Assembly: GCF_030272615.1 (NCBI RefSeq)
Contig: NC_081414.1
Span: 809,699,069 to 809,759,068 of the forward strand
Origin: Cryptomeria japonica
Taxonomy: Eukaryota; Streptophyta; Pinopsida; Cupressales; Cupressaceae
Direction of reading: 5' to 3'
Length of the DNA: 60,000 nt
Shown: in pieces, positions 1 through 11,365 of the stretch
How positions within the stretch are numbered: position 1 is the first letter of the stretch
Layout: every line of letters begins with the position of its first letter
Notes under the pieces: generated by a model
The model's database searches: none
What the model was told of the DNA's origin: nothing
Seen by the model: the letters and a program-made list of their open reading frames with translations, nothing else
Translations under genes and position numbers: made by a program

Positions 1-55
1 TTTATGTGCTATTCAATGTGCTCTCGATCTTGGCTATTTTCAACAAATTCTTACA
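1..55 (+). repeat. 3' end of the 5' LTR of copy A
   Basis: The segment with GATCTTGGCTATTTTCAACAAA and the ending TTACA recurs at the end of the 3' LTR (about 35655-35684). It is followed at once by a primer binding site, which fixes the LTR end at about base 55. Confidence 0.85.
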
Positions 56-72
56 TGGTATGAGAGCCATGG
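56..72 (+). promoter_or_regulatory. Primer binding site of copy A (tRNA-Met type)
   Basis: TGGTATGAGAGCC directly follows the LTR end. It differs by one base from the usual plant tRNA-iMet site TGGTATCAGAGCC. Copy B has TGGCATCAGAGCC at the same place. Confidence 0.85.
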
Positions 73-1967
73 GGGCTTCATTGAGTAGTCTATTTTGAGA
101 GATTTTGGAGCATTTGATTTTTGGATCTGGGGGGATACACATTTTGGGAGCATCCTATGGCAATTTCAACCTCACTGTTGAGTCCGGGAGGCTGTTTCCA
201 TGAATTTTGAGTATAAATTTGCCTATATTTGGTGAAAATTGCATTTAGGCTTTGGAGAAAATTTTTAACCAATTCGACTAGTATGATACGGATTTTGAAG
301 AAAAAATTAAAAAATTATATTTTATTTTTTGCGAAAACATTTTAAATTACATATTTTTTATTTTCGCAGTTTTAATTTAATATGTAAAAGATTTAATAAA
401 TTAAAAAATAAAAAATATTTTATTTTTTTACGGGGGGTTTTTCCACCCTTCACCACTGTACCTATCATGTTTTTAATTTCTACAAAGTCTTTTTATATTG
501 GAAGCCTCGCCATCGTACTGCTGGCCACCTATTGTTATGTTCCCTCCAATCCACCAAGTTTTGGTTCTTCCGGTATCCACTCCAATCGGTCTATGCTTCC
601 CCCGACGCCATCAGTCCTCCCTTCCACCCAGCACCACCACTCCTCCCACCACCTCAACCAACACTCGAGCACCACATTGGCTTCCAGCCACCAGCTCACG
701 CAACACTCCATGGCCACCTCCACACTTGGGCTCCATCGCCTCTCACCTTTGGCTCCTCCTGCAACTGCTCGTGCGTTTTCCGCCTATGGGCCATTGTGTC
801 ACCTGCACGCCACATGGTGGCACATTCTGTACACTCCCCTGAACACTTGGCACCTTTGTAATCGCCTTGGGCTACAACTCATCTACCATGTGGTACATTC
901 AGATTCAGCCACACAGACTTCTGTATGGTTGCCACTTAGTCACCACCTAAGCAGGTCGTACTGCTAGTCATCTTGCCACGTGTTCAATCTGTACTACCAC
1001 ACAAGCAACATAGTCAAATGCGATGTTGGCAACCTGTACTACCACATTGTTGTCACATCAACAATCCTAATTAGTCGGCCATGCGTGATATTCATACTGC
1101 CATATCACCATACAAAATAATGGTCACCTTGCTTAGTTAGCACTGCCATGCCATCAACCAACTCATCTCCATACGCCATGTATTAACATCTCATTCGACC
1201 ATGTCGTTGTCCATACTATATGGATACATATGCAGGATGGGGGTAAATTTTTCATGATGGGAAGACAAACGTCAAATTTAAGCCCATGAAATACTGATGT
1301 CAGCATTGCATCAGCCCATTTAAAAAAAAAATTCAGCCCATCTCCAATGAGATTTTTGGTTTTGTAGGCCAACTTTGGAGGCCCATAAATTGCTCATTTT
1401 AGCTCCTTTATTGGTGCAATTGTTTTTGATTTGGGATAATTTTTTGTGCTCTTCGCAATGTTGTGGAATTTTCTAATTTTGGTTGATAGAGTTTTCACTT
1501 TTTTTAGTTTTTCATGCCTATACCTGTCCAATCCTCAATTTTGCAACTTCAGAGGCTTCATTTGGGCTCATATGACCTCCTTTTCAGGTGCCATTCTTTT
1601 GAAAGTGCATGATTTTTTGTCTAATTTCACGTGGTGCTAACAAATTTTCACCATTTTGAGCAGAAATTGTACTTTCAGTATTTGGTCATTTTTGGCCTAT
1701 TTGGTACTTGTATTTTTCTTGGATCTCAGTTTAGATCACTTGTAGTATTTTTTAGGGTCTCTTTTAGCCTATTTGAGGCAATTGTAAATTTGAAATCAGA
1801 AGTCCACCTTGCCTTGTTTTGCAAGTGGCCATTGTAATCACACTAAATATAAAGTGCCAAATCATCATTTTTTTGGGGGGGGGGGAGGTTCTTTGATTGA
1901 GTGAATTTTGGGGGGTGTCTTGTGTGATTGTGCCTCTCTTTTCTTAGTTCTCTTTCATTTTGTTTCT
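73..1967 (+). other. Leader of copy A, with an inserted C-rich block (about 430-1180)
   Basis: I see no credible gene here. The first ~200 bases and the stretch from about 1260 to 1850 match the leader of copy B (for example the segments around 1540-1630 and 20480-20560). The C-rich block about 430-1180 has no counterpart in copy B, which carries a different GC-rich block at the same place. Several overlapping His/Ser/Pro-rich reading frames in the block (329-967 the longest) look like composition artefacts. A G run at 1872-1885 precedes the gag start region. Confidence 0.7.
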
Positions 1968-2337
1968 ATGGGTTCTCCTAAATTTCTACTTTTAACTCTA
2001 TGTAACTATGCTTCATTGAAAATTGATGTATGGAGTAAGCTAATGGAAAAAGGATTAACCCGCTATATTGATGGAACTATAACTGCACTAGTTGATCCTA
2101 AATTTGATTCTAATGCTCACATGGAATGTATCACTAAAAACATTATGGCTATTGGGACATTGGGGAAGTTTATATTGAAGGATCTCAAATTTCACATTAA
2201 CAACTGTAAAACAATTAAGGATGCATAGGATGTCTTGGGAAAATTTTATGGTTAAATTGATGAGATTAGAGGCTATCAACTTGATAATGATCTCACAATG
2301 TTAGATCCCAAGAACTTTGATACAATCCAAGATTATG
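1968..2337 (+). pseudogene. gag remnant of copy A, N-terminal part
   Basis: The start is the ATG at 1968, which matches the MGSSKF-type start of copy B; a longer upstream frame from 1908 is leader. The first ~87 codons are open and align with the copia Gag N-terminal region (a W-x3-L-M-E-K stretch followed by a KNIMAIGTL motif). A TAG stops it at 2226-2228, where copy B has Trp, and a second stop (TAA, CAA in copy B) follows. Near 2335 the sequence jumps to the segment after the protease of copy B: about 785 bp holding the rest of Gag, the zinc knuckle and the protease active site are missing. The join has a short ATG/AT microhomology. A dead gag, confident by homology to copy B. Confidence 0.8.
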
Positions 2338-3450
2338 AATGTGATTGGGAAAGGATCTATTTCCATTGGGGATAACTCCTTCAATGATGTGTTGTGTGTA
2401 CCTCATTTGACAAACAATCTTCTTTCCATCTATCAGATCACTCATGGGGCAACAAGGAAAACTATGGAGTTCACACCTAATTTAGTTATCATGATTAGAG
2501 ACTTGGAGACAAGATATTATTTCTATAGGGGTGGTGGATCATGCATCTCAATTGTATTCCCTTACAAATTTTGTTCCTATTGATGAGGATGATTCTTCAC
2601 ATGATGATCACACTTATTGTGTTGATTCAGATATCGAGGAGAACTTTGGGTACTTGAACTTGGGTGTTCTCACATGTGAACCCATTCTTCAGCCTTTCAC
2701 TTCATCTCCTCATATTAATATCACATTGACTATTTCACTTGATTATGTATATGTTGCAACAATTTCGCCTTCTTGTGATTCAGTGCAATAGGGTACTCTA
2801 TGTCTTCCAAATTAAGTTCCTTGGGATGACTACTTGACAAACATTGGAGGTTTGTTTGTGGAATCTTACATTATAGATTTGCGAGACATCATTGATGATA
2901 TTCATCTTCTCTTTGATGAAGATGATCCTTCTTCAATTGTTGTGAGGGAACACTCTAACCCTCTTGTTCATTCTCTACATGATCATTCTTTCAAGGGTGA
3001 TATGATTGTGGATACTTATGTACAACAGTTGGAGGAGGTCTCTTTATCCTTAGAGGAGACATGTGAGTCTTTGGATCATGTTCTACATTCATCTCCACTA
3101 GATTTTGGAGAGTCTTTTTCAGTTGTGTGGATAAGTGCACCACATTTGGAGGGGGTAACTTTCAACATCAACAAGGGGCCACTTGAGCAGTTTTCAGAGA
3201 CTCCACACATCTTGAGATTTTTTCTACATCTCCCCTTCATGATTGGGGAGACTTCATGGAAACACCTTTGGTTTTGTTTCTTCCTAAGGGGAGGAATATT
3301 GTTCGATGATCGTGGAGCAATTTATTCATTCCATTTTGAGCTTCTACCATTGGTCTAGATTCTACATTGAGGGGGGCCTACTTGGTTTCTCTTCTTCTTT
3401 CTTATGGGTAGACTTTTTCCTTACATGGGCTTTTGTCCTTCACATACTTC
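2338..3450 (+). pseudogene. ORF X of copy A (conserved protein of unknown function in the pol position)
   Basis: It begins in a copia pre-integrase-like stretch (NDVLCVPHLTNNLLS at about 2375-2420) and continues into a Asp/Ser/His-rich acidic region. The central part at 2834-3300 matches copy B closely: shared strings include DIIDDIHLLFD, PLVHSLHDHSF and DMIVDTYVQQLEEVSL. The frame changes between the 2317-2583 and 2531-2791 segments, and stops at 2789-2791 and 3356-3358 interrupt it. I find no reverse transcriptase, integrase or RNase H motif and no signal peptide. Its place 3' of Gag recalls env-like extra ORFs of plant retroelements, but there is no membrane-anchor pattern to support that. 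The function is unknown. Confidence 0.7.
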
Positions 3451-3478
3451 TTTGAGAGATCTTTTATATATAGTTTTC

Positions 3479-5018
3479 TGTTGGCATTATAATAGACAAA
3501 GGGAGATTGTTGGCATTCCAATTACAATGAGAGATTGTTGGCATTTCAATAAGGATATTGAGAAGGTTGTTGATGATTATGGATATAACTGATTAAGGAT
3601 GTTTACTATCTTAATATTATTATTTTGTCATTGATGTCAAGAAATTGATTTTCTGATTCAGTATGATGTTGCCATATCTTAAGAAGTATGTTTTGAAGAG
3701 AGTTAAGATGTCGGTAAAAAACATAGAAAGAATGTGATGAATAAGGGGAGGAATAAGTTATTCAATGGGCAACTATTACCGAGTTAGACAATGATGAGAT
3801 CATGATGTTTAGATTGTTTTTTGATATCCTACATATGCTATTGTTTGTAAGGTTAATACTATACTATGTTACCAAGCAAAGAACCTAGTTGGTAAACCCT
3901 AAGGAACCTAGTCGGTAAACCCTAAGGTTATCGCTATCGGTTAATGAAGGCAAAATGTCTACCAAGTGAAGTTTAGTATTTACCGAGTTGCAATCGAGTA
4001 ATAACAAAATGCATTGAATGAATAAAAGCATTATTTAATGAAAGAAGCTAATGAGCTGGTTATGATTAAATGATTGTTACAATGTGTATAAAGGTTGTTA
4101 AGGATCTATGGCAATGAAAGATCAACAGGAAGATCTACAGCTTAGATTGAATCGCAATACCCTAGCACAAGTTCCAAGAAATGTATGCAAGTTCCAAGGC
4201 GGGGTAAAACATTTTCAGATCGAAGGATACATTGAACCTGGTCAAGTTTGAAGATCTAATGGCTATGATTGATCATGGGAAATGTGATCAGGGAGATTAA
4301 GCGGTTGGCAAATTATTTATCAATAAGGAACTATTGATAAACAATGTATACGGGCAAGTGTAAGCACAGGGATGCTACATAGTGATTACGGAGCACTGAA
4401 GCTTGAAGACCTATTTCGATAACAGAGTATAGTGCCCAGCAGAAGGAGAAGACAAGTCTTATGACTAGATTGTATTGAGAAAATAAGAATATGCTTTAGC
4501 ATTTTTAGATGTGAAGTTGCAGATATATTTTTATTACTGTTATTTTGTAAAGTGACAAAAAATATCTTAATCGAGTGGACTTAATAGTCTTATTTGTAAA
4601 ACCCTCTAGCAAGGTGACATTCTAATTGAGTGTTTGAAATCCTTTAACAAGGTCACTTCTAACAAGGTGAAGATCCTAACAGATCTGAGGGAAATCCCTT
4701 AACCAGGTCACATCTAGCAATGTTTTTGTAATCTTTAACAAGATTTGCTTTTAACCGAGCATACTCTAGAAGAGTGTATTTCTTAGTGGGTCCGAAATCC
4801 CACAGTGGTTTTTCCCTATTTGGGTTTCCACGTTAAATCTGGTGTTATATGTTTGTGATCTTATCTGTTTATGAGTTTGCATGCTTTATAGTTTTTTTGA
4901 TAAGGTTACCAAGGTTGAATCTGTTGATTTTATGGAAGATTAAGTTTGTATGATTCACCCCCTCCTCTCATCTTGTTAGCTTGGCATTTGTACTAAACAT
5001 TTAGTATTAGAACTATCA
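3479..5018 (+). repeat. 5' LTR of the copia element
   Basis: It starts TGTTGGCATTATAA and ends CTATCA. Near its 5' end the string GAGATTGTTGGCAT occurs twice more (about 3505-3550), so the LTR contains extra copies of its own polypurine-tract/LTR-start junction. The inner part holds repeats of CTAACAAGGTGA / TTAACCGAG type words. Confidence 0.93.
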
Positions 5019-5020
5019 AT

Positions 5021-5034
5021 TGGTATTAGAGCTT
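5021..5034 (+). promoter_or_regulatory. Primer binding site of the copia element
   Basis: TGGTATTAGAGCTT lies two bases after the LTR end and differs by one base in its first twelve from the tRNA-Met site TGGTATCAGAGC. Confidence 0.85.
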
Positions 5035-5082
5035 TGGACTCTGGAAGAAAAGTTTAAAGGTACTTGAGGAAAATATCCAAAG

Positions 5083-6719
5083 ATGTATAAGAGGGATGCA
5101 CCGAAGTTGAACAAGTCAAGTTTCTCTACATGGTAGAAAAGGATGAAGCTGCACCTATCAGGAATTGGAGAATATGCTGTATATTATCTGGAGAATGATT
5201 TCATCACACCTAGCACCTATCCATTGACAATGGAAGAGATAAAGGAAAAGCAAGAACATATCCAAGCAATATTGAAATAACATCTGCATTGACCGACTCA
5301 GAGTTTAATGATGTAGAAGACTGCAATGATGCAAAGGCAATGTGGGATAAGCTCATATCTGTGTATGGTGGAGATGAACATGTTCAAAGAGTAAAAGTGG
5401 ATAGTCTAAGAGGACAACTTGAATCTATGAGGATGAATGAAGGTGAGAACATAACCTAGTATAGTACAAGATTAAAGGAGATTGTCAATCAAATCAAAGG
5501 AGCAGGTGGAACTATTGAAGAAAAGGATATAACAAGTAAGTTGTTAAGAACCCTTCTACCAACTTATGCAATCTGAGTCTTTGCAATCAATGAATTGAGG
5601 TCTGTACCCAATATGCCAATTTCTTTAGATGCTACTATTGGTAAGCTACATGCATTTGAATTAAGTAACTTTGATAACAGTGGGTCATTGGTAAATAAAG
5701 TTGAGTCTGGATTTAGTTATTTTCATCTTGATGAATCTGATGATTACAATGATAGAAAGTATAAGTATTCTGAAGGGAATCACAATGGAGCAAGTGAAAG
5801 ATTTCACAAAAACATGGAGGAGGTACACAAACTTTATGAAGAAATCAGAAAGCAAGAAGAGTTTGAAGCACTTTTAGCCAGAAGGCTACCGAGAGGAGAA
5901 GGTAAGTACAAAGGAAAGTTGCCTTTAAAATGTTTTAACTGTGATAGAATTGGACATATGGCTTCTAACTGTCTTGACAAAGAATCTAGTGAAAAGAGAG
6001 GTTACCGAGATGACAGACAAAAAGATAATCATTATAGAGGACACCGAGACTTCAGGAGAAGAGATAAAAAGACATGCCTAATAGCTGATGAGGAATCTAA
6101 TGATGATAAATCAGATGAAACTAATACAAAGGAAGTTGTTTATGTGGCTATCAAAGATGGATCAGATGAAGAAAGGTATGAAGAAAAAGCTTTAATATCT
6201 CATATAAATACTAATGATTCTTGGATCATAGATAGTGGATGCTCACATCACATGACAGGTGATAAACACAAGTTTGTTATATTAGAAGATTATGATGGAG
6301 GCTATGTAAGATTTGGCAATGATGCACCATGTTCAGTAAGAGGTAAAGGATCTATAACACTTCTTGACAATGCAAAATGCAATGATGTTTATTGGGTTGA
6401 AGGTTTGAAATACAATTTGTTGAGTGTAGCACAACTAAACAACACAGGTTACCGAATAGAATTTCAGAAAGGAATTGTCAAAGTTCATGACAAGCATGGA
6501 AAGTTAGCTACTTCTGGGACACAAATAAAAGGTAACACATTTCACCTTGACTCAACTCAGAATAAGTGTCTATATGCAAAGATAGATGATACCTGGTTAT
6601 GGCATAAAAGGTTTTGTCATGTAAATTTTGATAATCTGATCAAAATAAGCAAGAAGCACCAAGTAAGAGGTCTATCGAGTCTTGAAAAACCTAAGAATGC
6701 TATGTGCCGAGGATGCTAG
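5083..6719 (+). pseudogene. copia gag, protease and start of integrase (broken)
   Basis: The frame begins at ATG 5083. Gag is interrupted by a TAG at 5134-5136 and further stops up to about 5578, where a TGA stands in a YAI-x-V context that normally has Arg (CGA). From 5595 the frame is open for 374 codons. It has an intact zinc knuckle CFNCDRIGHMASNC (CX2CX4HX4C, about 5935-5976), an aspartic protease site DSGCSHH (about 6232-6252) and the His-His-Cys-Cys zinc region of integrase (WHKRFCHVN at about 6598, CRGC at 6705-6716). It ends at a TAG (6717-6719) where related elements have Gln. In life this would give the capsid, protease and integrase N-terminus of a cytoplasmic virus-like particle. 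Confidence 0.92.
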
Positions 6720-7574
6720 ATGGGAAAGATGACAAGATCAAGCTTTACAAGTAAGTCCTACACTTCTAAGGGAATTTTAGATCTTGTGCATACTGATCTT
6801 TGTGGTCCTATGAAAATTCAGAGTTATTATGGTGATAAATATTTCATATTATTTGTGGATGATTACTCAAGGATGATGTCAGTAATGTTTTTAAAAGAAA
6901 AATCAGAAGCTTTTCAAATGTTTAAATGGTACAAGGCAAGAGTTGAAAATGGAATAGGAAGACAAATGAAATATCTTAGATTAGACAGAGGAGGAGAGTT
7001 CACATCTGATGAGTTCAACTTATTCTGCAATGATCATGGTATTAAAAAAAGACAAGTCTCTGCACTGAGAACTCCACAACAAAATGGAATAGTTGAGAGA
7101 AGAAATAGATCTATTGTGGATTGTGCTAGAACCCTGATGATTGAAAAGAAAGTTCCACAAACATTTTGGAGAGAAGCAATAAGCACAACAGTTTACACCC
7201 TGAACCGAGTACAACTAAAGAAAGGAACTTTGAAGACACCTTATGAAATCTGGTATGACAAGAAACATAATGTAAGTTATTTTAAAATCTTTGGGAGTAG
7301 ATTCTATGCTCACAAAGATGACAGAAATGGTAAGTTTGATCAGAAAAGTGAAGAAGGAACATTTCTAGGTTATTCTTCTAGAAGTAAAGCATATAAATGT
7401 CTGATCAAATCATCTAACAAAATAGTAGAAAGTGCAAATGTAAAAATTGATGAATTTGCAGAAAGAAATGATGAAGGAAACTCCAAAGAACTAGAAGATT
7501 ATGAAGGATTTGTCTATGTTCAACCGAGAAGTCCTACCAAGAAGACTGCTGAAGGAAATGAAGAGAATATCTAG
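6720..7574 (+). pseudogene. copia integrase catalytic core (continuation of the same frame)
   Basis: In frame with the preceding segment across one TAG. The rve-type core shows the three acidic residues: D in HTDLCGP (about 6790), D in LRLDRGGEF (about 6980) and E in NGIVERRNRS (about 7085-7113). The core therefore looks intact, though the usual D-N-G is D-R-G here. Downstream is the conserved FGSRFYAH and FLGYSSRSKAYKC region. A TAG ends it at 7572-7574, in the linker before reverse transcriptase. Confidence 0.92.
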
Positions 7575-7682
7575 TTACCAAGTGATGAAGAAGATCATAC
7601 AGAGCCTACCGAGTCTATATTAGCCAAGTATGTCAGAAGGAATCATGCATCAAGTCAGATTATAGGATATAAGAATGATCCA

Positions 7683-8746
7683 GTGATGACAAGGAACAAA
7701 CTGAGACAGAACACATGTCTGATATCTGAATTTGAACCGAGGATAGTGAAAGAGGCATTTAATAGTGAAGATTGGATAAATGCTATGACAGAAGAGATTG
7801 ATAAAATCAAGAAGAATGACACATGGACACTGGTCCCAAGACCGAAGGACAAAAATGTAATCGGTACAAAGTGGATTTTCAGAAACAAGCTGAATGAAAA
7901 AGGTGAAGTCATTAGAAATAAAGCAAGACTAGTTTGCAAAGGTTATGCCCAAGAAGAAGGAATTGATTATGGTGAGACTTTTGCACCTATGGCAAGACTT
8001 GAAGGAGTAAGAACATTGTTGGTATATGCTGCTTACAAGAATTTCAAGGTATATCAAATGGATGTCAAATCTGCATTTCTGAATGGTATATTAGAAGAAG
8101 AAGTTTTTATTGAACAACCTGAAGGATTTGTTAAGGAAAGAATAATGATTAGGTATGTAAATTAAACAAAGCTTTATATGGTTTGAAACAAGCACCTAGA
8201 GCATGGTATGAAAGATTGCACTCTTATTTAATCAAAATTGGTTTTATAAGAACTAGTGAAAATAGTAACATGTACATGAAGAATGATGAAAATGGAATAC
8301 TGATCTCAACCATATTTGTTGATGATATTATCTTTTGTGCAAATGACTCTCTATGCAAGAACTTTGGAAATGAAATGAGCAAAGAATTTGAAATGTCATT
8401 AATCGGTGAGATAAAGTATTTTGTAGGTTTATTGATATTGCAAATGAAAAATGAGATTTTCATTACTCAATCCAAGTACATAAAGGAAATCTTGAAGAAA
8501 TTTGGAATAGAGGATTCAAAACCAGTAAGTACTCCTATGACTACCAACTGTAAACTATCAAAGAATGATGAATCTGCATCTGTTGATGAGACACTTTACC
8601 GATCTATGATTGGAAAGTTGCAATATGTTGTTCACAATAGGCCAGATATAGCACATGCAGTAGGTATAGTTGCAAGATTCTCTACAGATCCCAAGGAAAC
8701 ACATGACAGCAATCAAGAGAATTTTCAGATACCTAAAAGGCACTGA
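7683..8746 (+). pseudogene. copia reverse transcriptase (one frameshift)
   Basis: The first segment (7683-8165) has the usual copia start (W-x-A-M-x-E-E, [18 protein letters not shown]) and the [11 protein letters not shown] motif with its catalytic Asp. A one-base frameshift near 8150-8165 separates it from the second segment (8183-8746), which holds the KQAPRAWYERL motif and the catalytic FVDD (about 8315-8335), a normal variant of YVDD. It ends in a second frameshift near 8700, after which RNase H continues in another frame. Confidence 0.93.
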
Positions 8747-9266
8747 AGATTATGGCTTAGTATATCAGAAAGGAAATGTTTTTGATTTAAAAGTTTATAT
8801 TGATGCTGATTGGGTAGGCAACATTGATGACAGGAAAAGCACGAGTGGAGGAGCTTTCTTTTTAGGAGAAAGACTAGTAAGTTGGCTTAGCAAGAAACAA
8901 GGATGTGTTTCATAGTCAACAGCAGAAGCTGAATATGTTGTTGCAACATTGAATTGTACCAATATAGCATGGATCAAACAACTGTTGGAAGGCATAAATG
9001 AGCAAGTTACCGAGCCAGTAACTATATTCTATGACAATACTAGTGCCATAAACATTTCAAAGAATCCTGTTATGCACTCTAAGACAAAGCACATCTCTAT
9101 CAAGTATCATTATCTTAGAGAAGAAGTTCAAGAGAAGAAAGTGGTGTTGGAGTATGTTAGCACAAAGGAACAAATAGTAGATATCTTCACCAAGCTACTG
9201 CCAAGGGACACTTTTGAGTATCTCAGAAGTCAGTTAGGGGTCCTACCCCTATCTTCCATTCACTGA
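8670..9266 (+). pseudogene. copia RNase H and polyprotein C-terminus
   Basis: The frame carries the RNase H connection RIFRYLKGT and the catalytic region IDADWVGNIDDRKSTSGG (first Asp present). A TAG at 8913-8915 interrupts the VS-x-STAEAEYV motif, where Gln or Leu is usual. The 8949-9266 part carries the third conserved Asp (YDNTSAI) and the KTKHISIKYHYLRE and DIFTKLLP strings that close most copia polyproteins. Its stop lies 347 bp before the polypurine tract. Confidence 0.92.
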
Positions 9267-9625
9267 CCGAGTTCAGTGAAAGCAATAATTCAATGACTCT
9301 ACAGAATATCTTTTAGGAGTTGATGCTGATTTACACACTTTAGGAGTTTTTCTAAAGGTGTGCAGGAAACAATAATAGGGAACAGGAATTGAAGACAAAA
9401 TGCTCTGACCGAGACTAAGTTGAGACCGAACAACAAAGGAAATCACTTCATATAGGAAGAAAATTATGTTTTAATTTTCTTTTTGGCATTGTTGTCAAAG
9501 GGGGAGAAGACTAATGTATGGGAGAGAAGACTGATGACAGGGGGAGAGCATTTCAGAATTTCATAGCAATCCAAATCATTTAGGTCAAATCAATTGGTTT
9601 TGCCATCAATGCCAAAGGGGGAGAT
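9267..9625 (+). other. 3' untranslated part of the copia element, with polypurine tract
   Basis: Non-coding. It contains repeated GGGGGAGA words (about 9500, 9540 and 9616). The last, AAAGGGGGAGAT at about 9614-9625, abuts the 3' LTR and is the likely plus-strand primer. Confidence 0.85.
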
Positions 9626-11165
9626 TGTTGGCATTATAACAGACAAAGGGAGATTGTTGGCATTCCAATTACAATGAGAGATTGTTGGCATTTCAATAAG
9701 GATATTGAGAAGGTTGTTGATGATTATGGATATAACTGATTAAGGATGTTTATTGTCTTAATATTATTATTTTGTCATTGACGTCAAGAAATTGATTTTC
9801 TGATTCAGTATGATGTTGCCATATCTTAAGAAGAATGTTTTGAAGAGAGTTAAGATGCCGGTAAAAGACATAGAAAGAATGTGATGAATAAGGGGAAGAA
9901 TAAGTTATTCAATGGGCAACTATTACCGAGTTAGACAATGATGAGATCATGATGTTTAGATTGTTTTTTGATATCCTACATATGCTACTGTTTGTAAGGT
10001 TAATACTATACTATGTTACCGAGCAAAGAACCTAGTCGGTAAACCCTAAGGAACCTAGTCGGTAAACCCTAAGGTTATCGCTATCGGTTAATGAAGGCAG
10101 AATGTCTACCGAGTGAAGTTTAGTATTTATCGAGTTGCAACCAAGTAATAACAAAATGCATTGAATGAATAAAAACATTATTTAATGGAAGAAGCTGATG
10201 AGCTGGTTATGATTAAATGATTGTTACAACATGTATAAAGGTTGTTAAGGATCTATGGCAATGAAAGATCAGTAGGAAGATCTACAACTCAGATTGAACT
10301 GCAATACCCTAGCACAAGTTCCAAGAAATGTATGTAAGTTCCAAGGCGGGGTAAAACATTTTTAGATCAAAGGATACATTGAACCTGGTCAAGTTTGAAG
10401 ATCTGATGGCTATGATTGATCATGGGAAATGTGATCAGGGAGATTAAGCGGTTGGCAAATTATTTATAAATAAGGAACTGTTGATAAACAATGTATGCAG
10501 GCAAGTGTAAGCATAGGGATGCTACATAGTGATTACCGAGCACTGAAGCTTGAAGACCTATTTTGATAACAGAGTATAGTGCCCAGTAGAAGGAGAAGAT
10601 AAGTCCTATGACTAGATTGTATTGAGCAAATAAGAATCTGCTTTAGCATTTTTAGATGTGAAGTTGCAGATATATTTTTATTACTGTTAGTTAGTAAAGT
10701 GACAGAAAATCTTTTAACCGAGTGGACTTAACAGTCTTATTTGTAAAACCCTCTAGCGAGGTGACATTCTAATTGAGTGTTTGAAATCCTTTAACAAGGT
10801 CACTTCTAACAAGGTGAAGATCCTAATAGATCTGAGGGAAATCCCTTAACCGGGTCACATCTAGCAATGTGTTTGTAATCTTTAATAGGATTTGCTTTTA
10901 ACCGAGCATACTCTAGAAGAGTATATTTCTTAGTGGGTTTGAAATCCCACAGTGGTTTTTCCCTATTTGGGTTTCCATGTTAAATCTGGTGTTATATGTT
11001 TGTGATCTTATCTGTTTATGAGTTTGCATGCTTTACAATTTTTCTGATAAGGTTACCAAGGTTGAATCTGTTGATTTTATGGAAGATTAAGTTTGTATGA
11101 TTCACCCCCCCCTCTCATCTTGTTAGCTTGGCATCTATACTAAACATTTAGTATCAAAACTATCA
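9626..11165 (+). repeat. 3' LTR of the copia element
   Basis: Same 1540-bp length and ends as the 5' LTR. It also repeats GAGATTGTTGGCAT near its start. It is followed by the TSD TTTTC. Confidence 0.93.
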
Positions 11166-11356
11166 TTTTCATCTCTCTTTTTGGGGGGGAGTTTTTTCCC
11201 ATTGATTTTTTTCTCTCTTTCTCCATTTGTGAGAGATTGCATTGGTTTGCATGCATTTGCATTTGTACATGGGTACCTAACATGACCTAGTAGATGAGAC
11301 CCATCTTTCATTATTGACTTAAGTCGACCTTCCCCTAAGTTTCAATTAACGGGGGG
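11166..11356 (+). other. 3' interior end and polypurine tract of copy A
   Basis: It matches, base for base over long stretches, the segment of copy B between ORF X and its 3' LTR (reverse strand, about 17617-17835), including ACATGGGTACCTAACATG. It ends in a G run (11351-11356) that abuts the 3' LTR start TGTTG. Confidence 0.88.
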
Positions 11357-11365
11357 TGTTGTTGT
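11357..11365 (+). repeat. First 9 bp of the 3' LTR of copy A
   Basis: TGTTGTTGT follows the polypurine tract and corresponds to the family LTR start TGTTGGTGT with one change. The rest of this LTR resumes at 35239. Confidence 0.75.

Larger units (their letters stand above)
3479..11165 (+). mobile_element. Complete copia LTR retrotransposon (TSD TTTTC), coding regions broken
   Basis: Two LTRs of equal length, 3479-5018 and 9626-11165 (1540 bp each), enclose a primer site, a gag-pol frame in the copia order (protease, integrase, reverse transcriptase, RNase H) and a polypurine tract. The 5-bp target duplication TTTTC is at 3474-3478 and 11166-11170. Flanking bases on both sides rejoin into copy A. 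Over the first ~330 alignable LTR bases I count about ten differences, mostly transitions. I do not assign a copia lineage. Confidence 0.95.

Noticed and set aside
329-967. 212-codon + strand frame rich in His, Ser and Pro
   Set aside because: It lies in the variable leader block, starts in an AT-rich run, overlaps two other open frames and is absent from copy B.
2834-3358. ORF X of copy A as a retroviral-type envelope protein
   Set aside because: Position fits, but there is no signal peptide, no convincing transmembrane anchor and no cleavage-site pattern; left as unknown.
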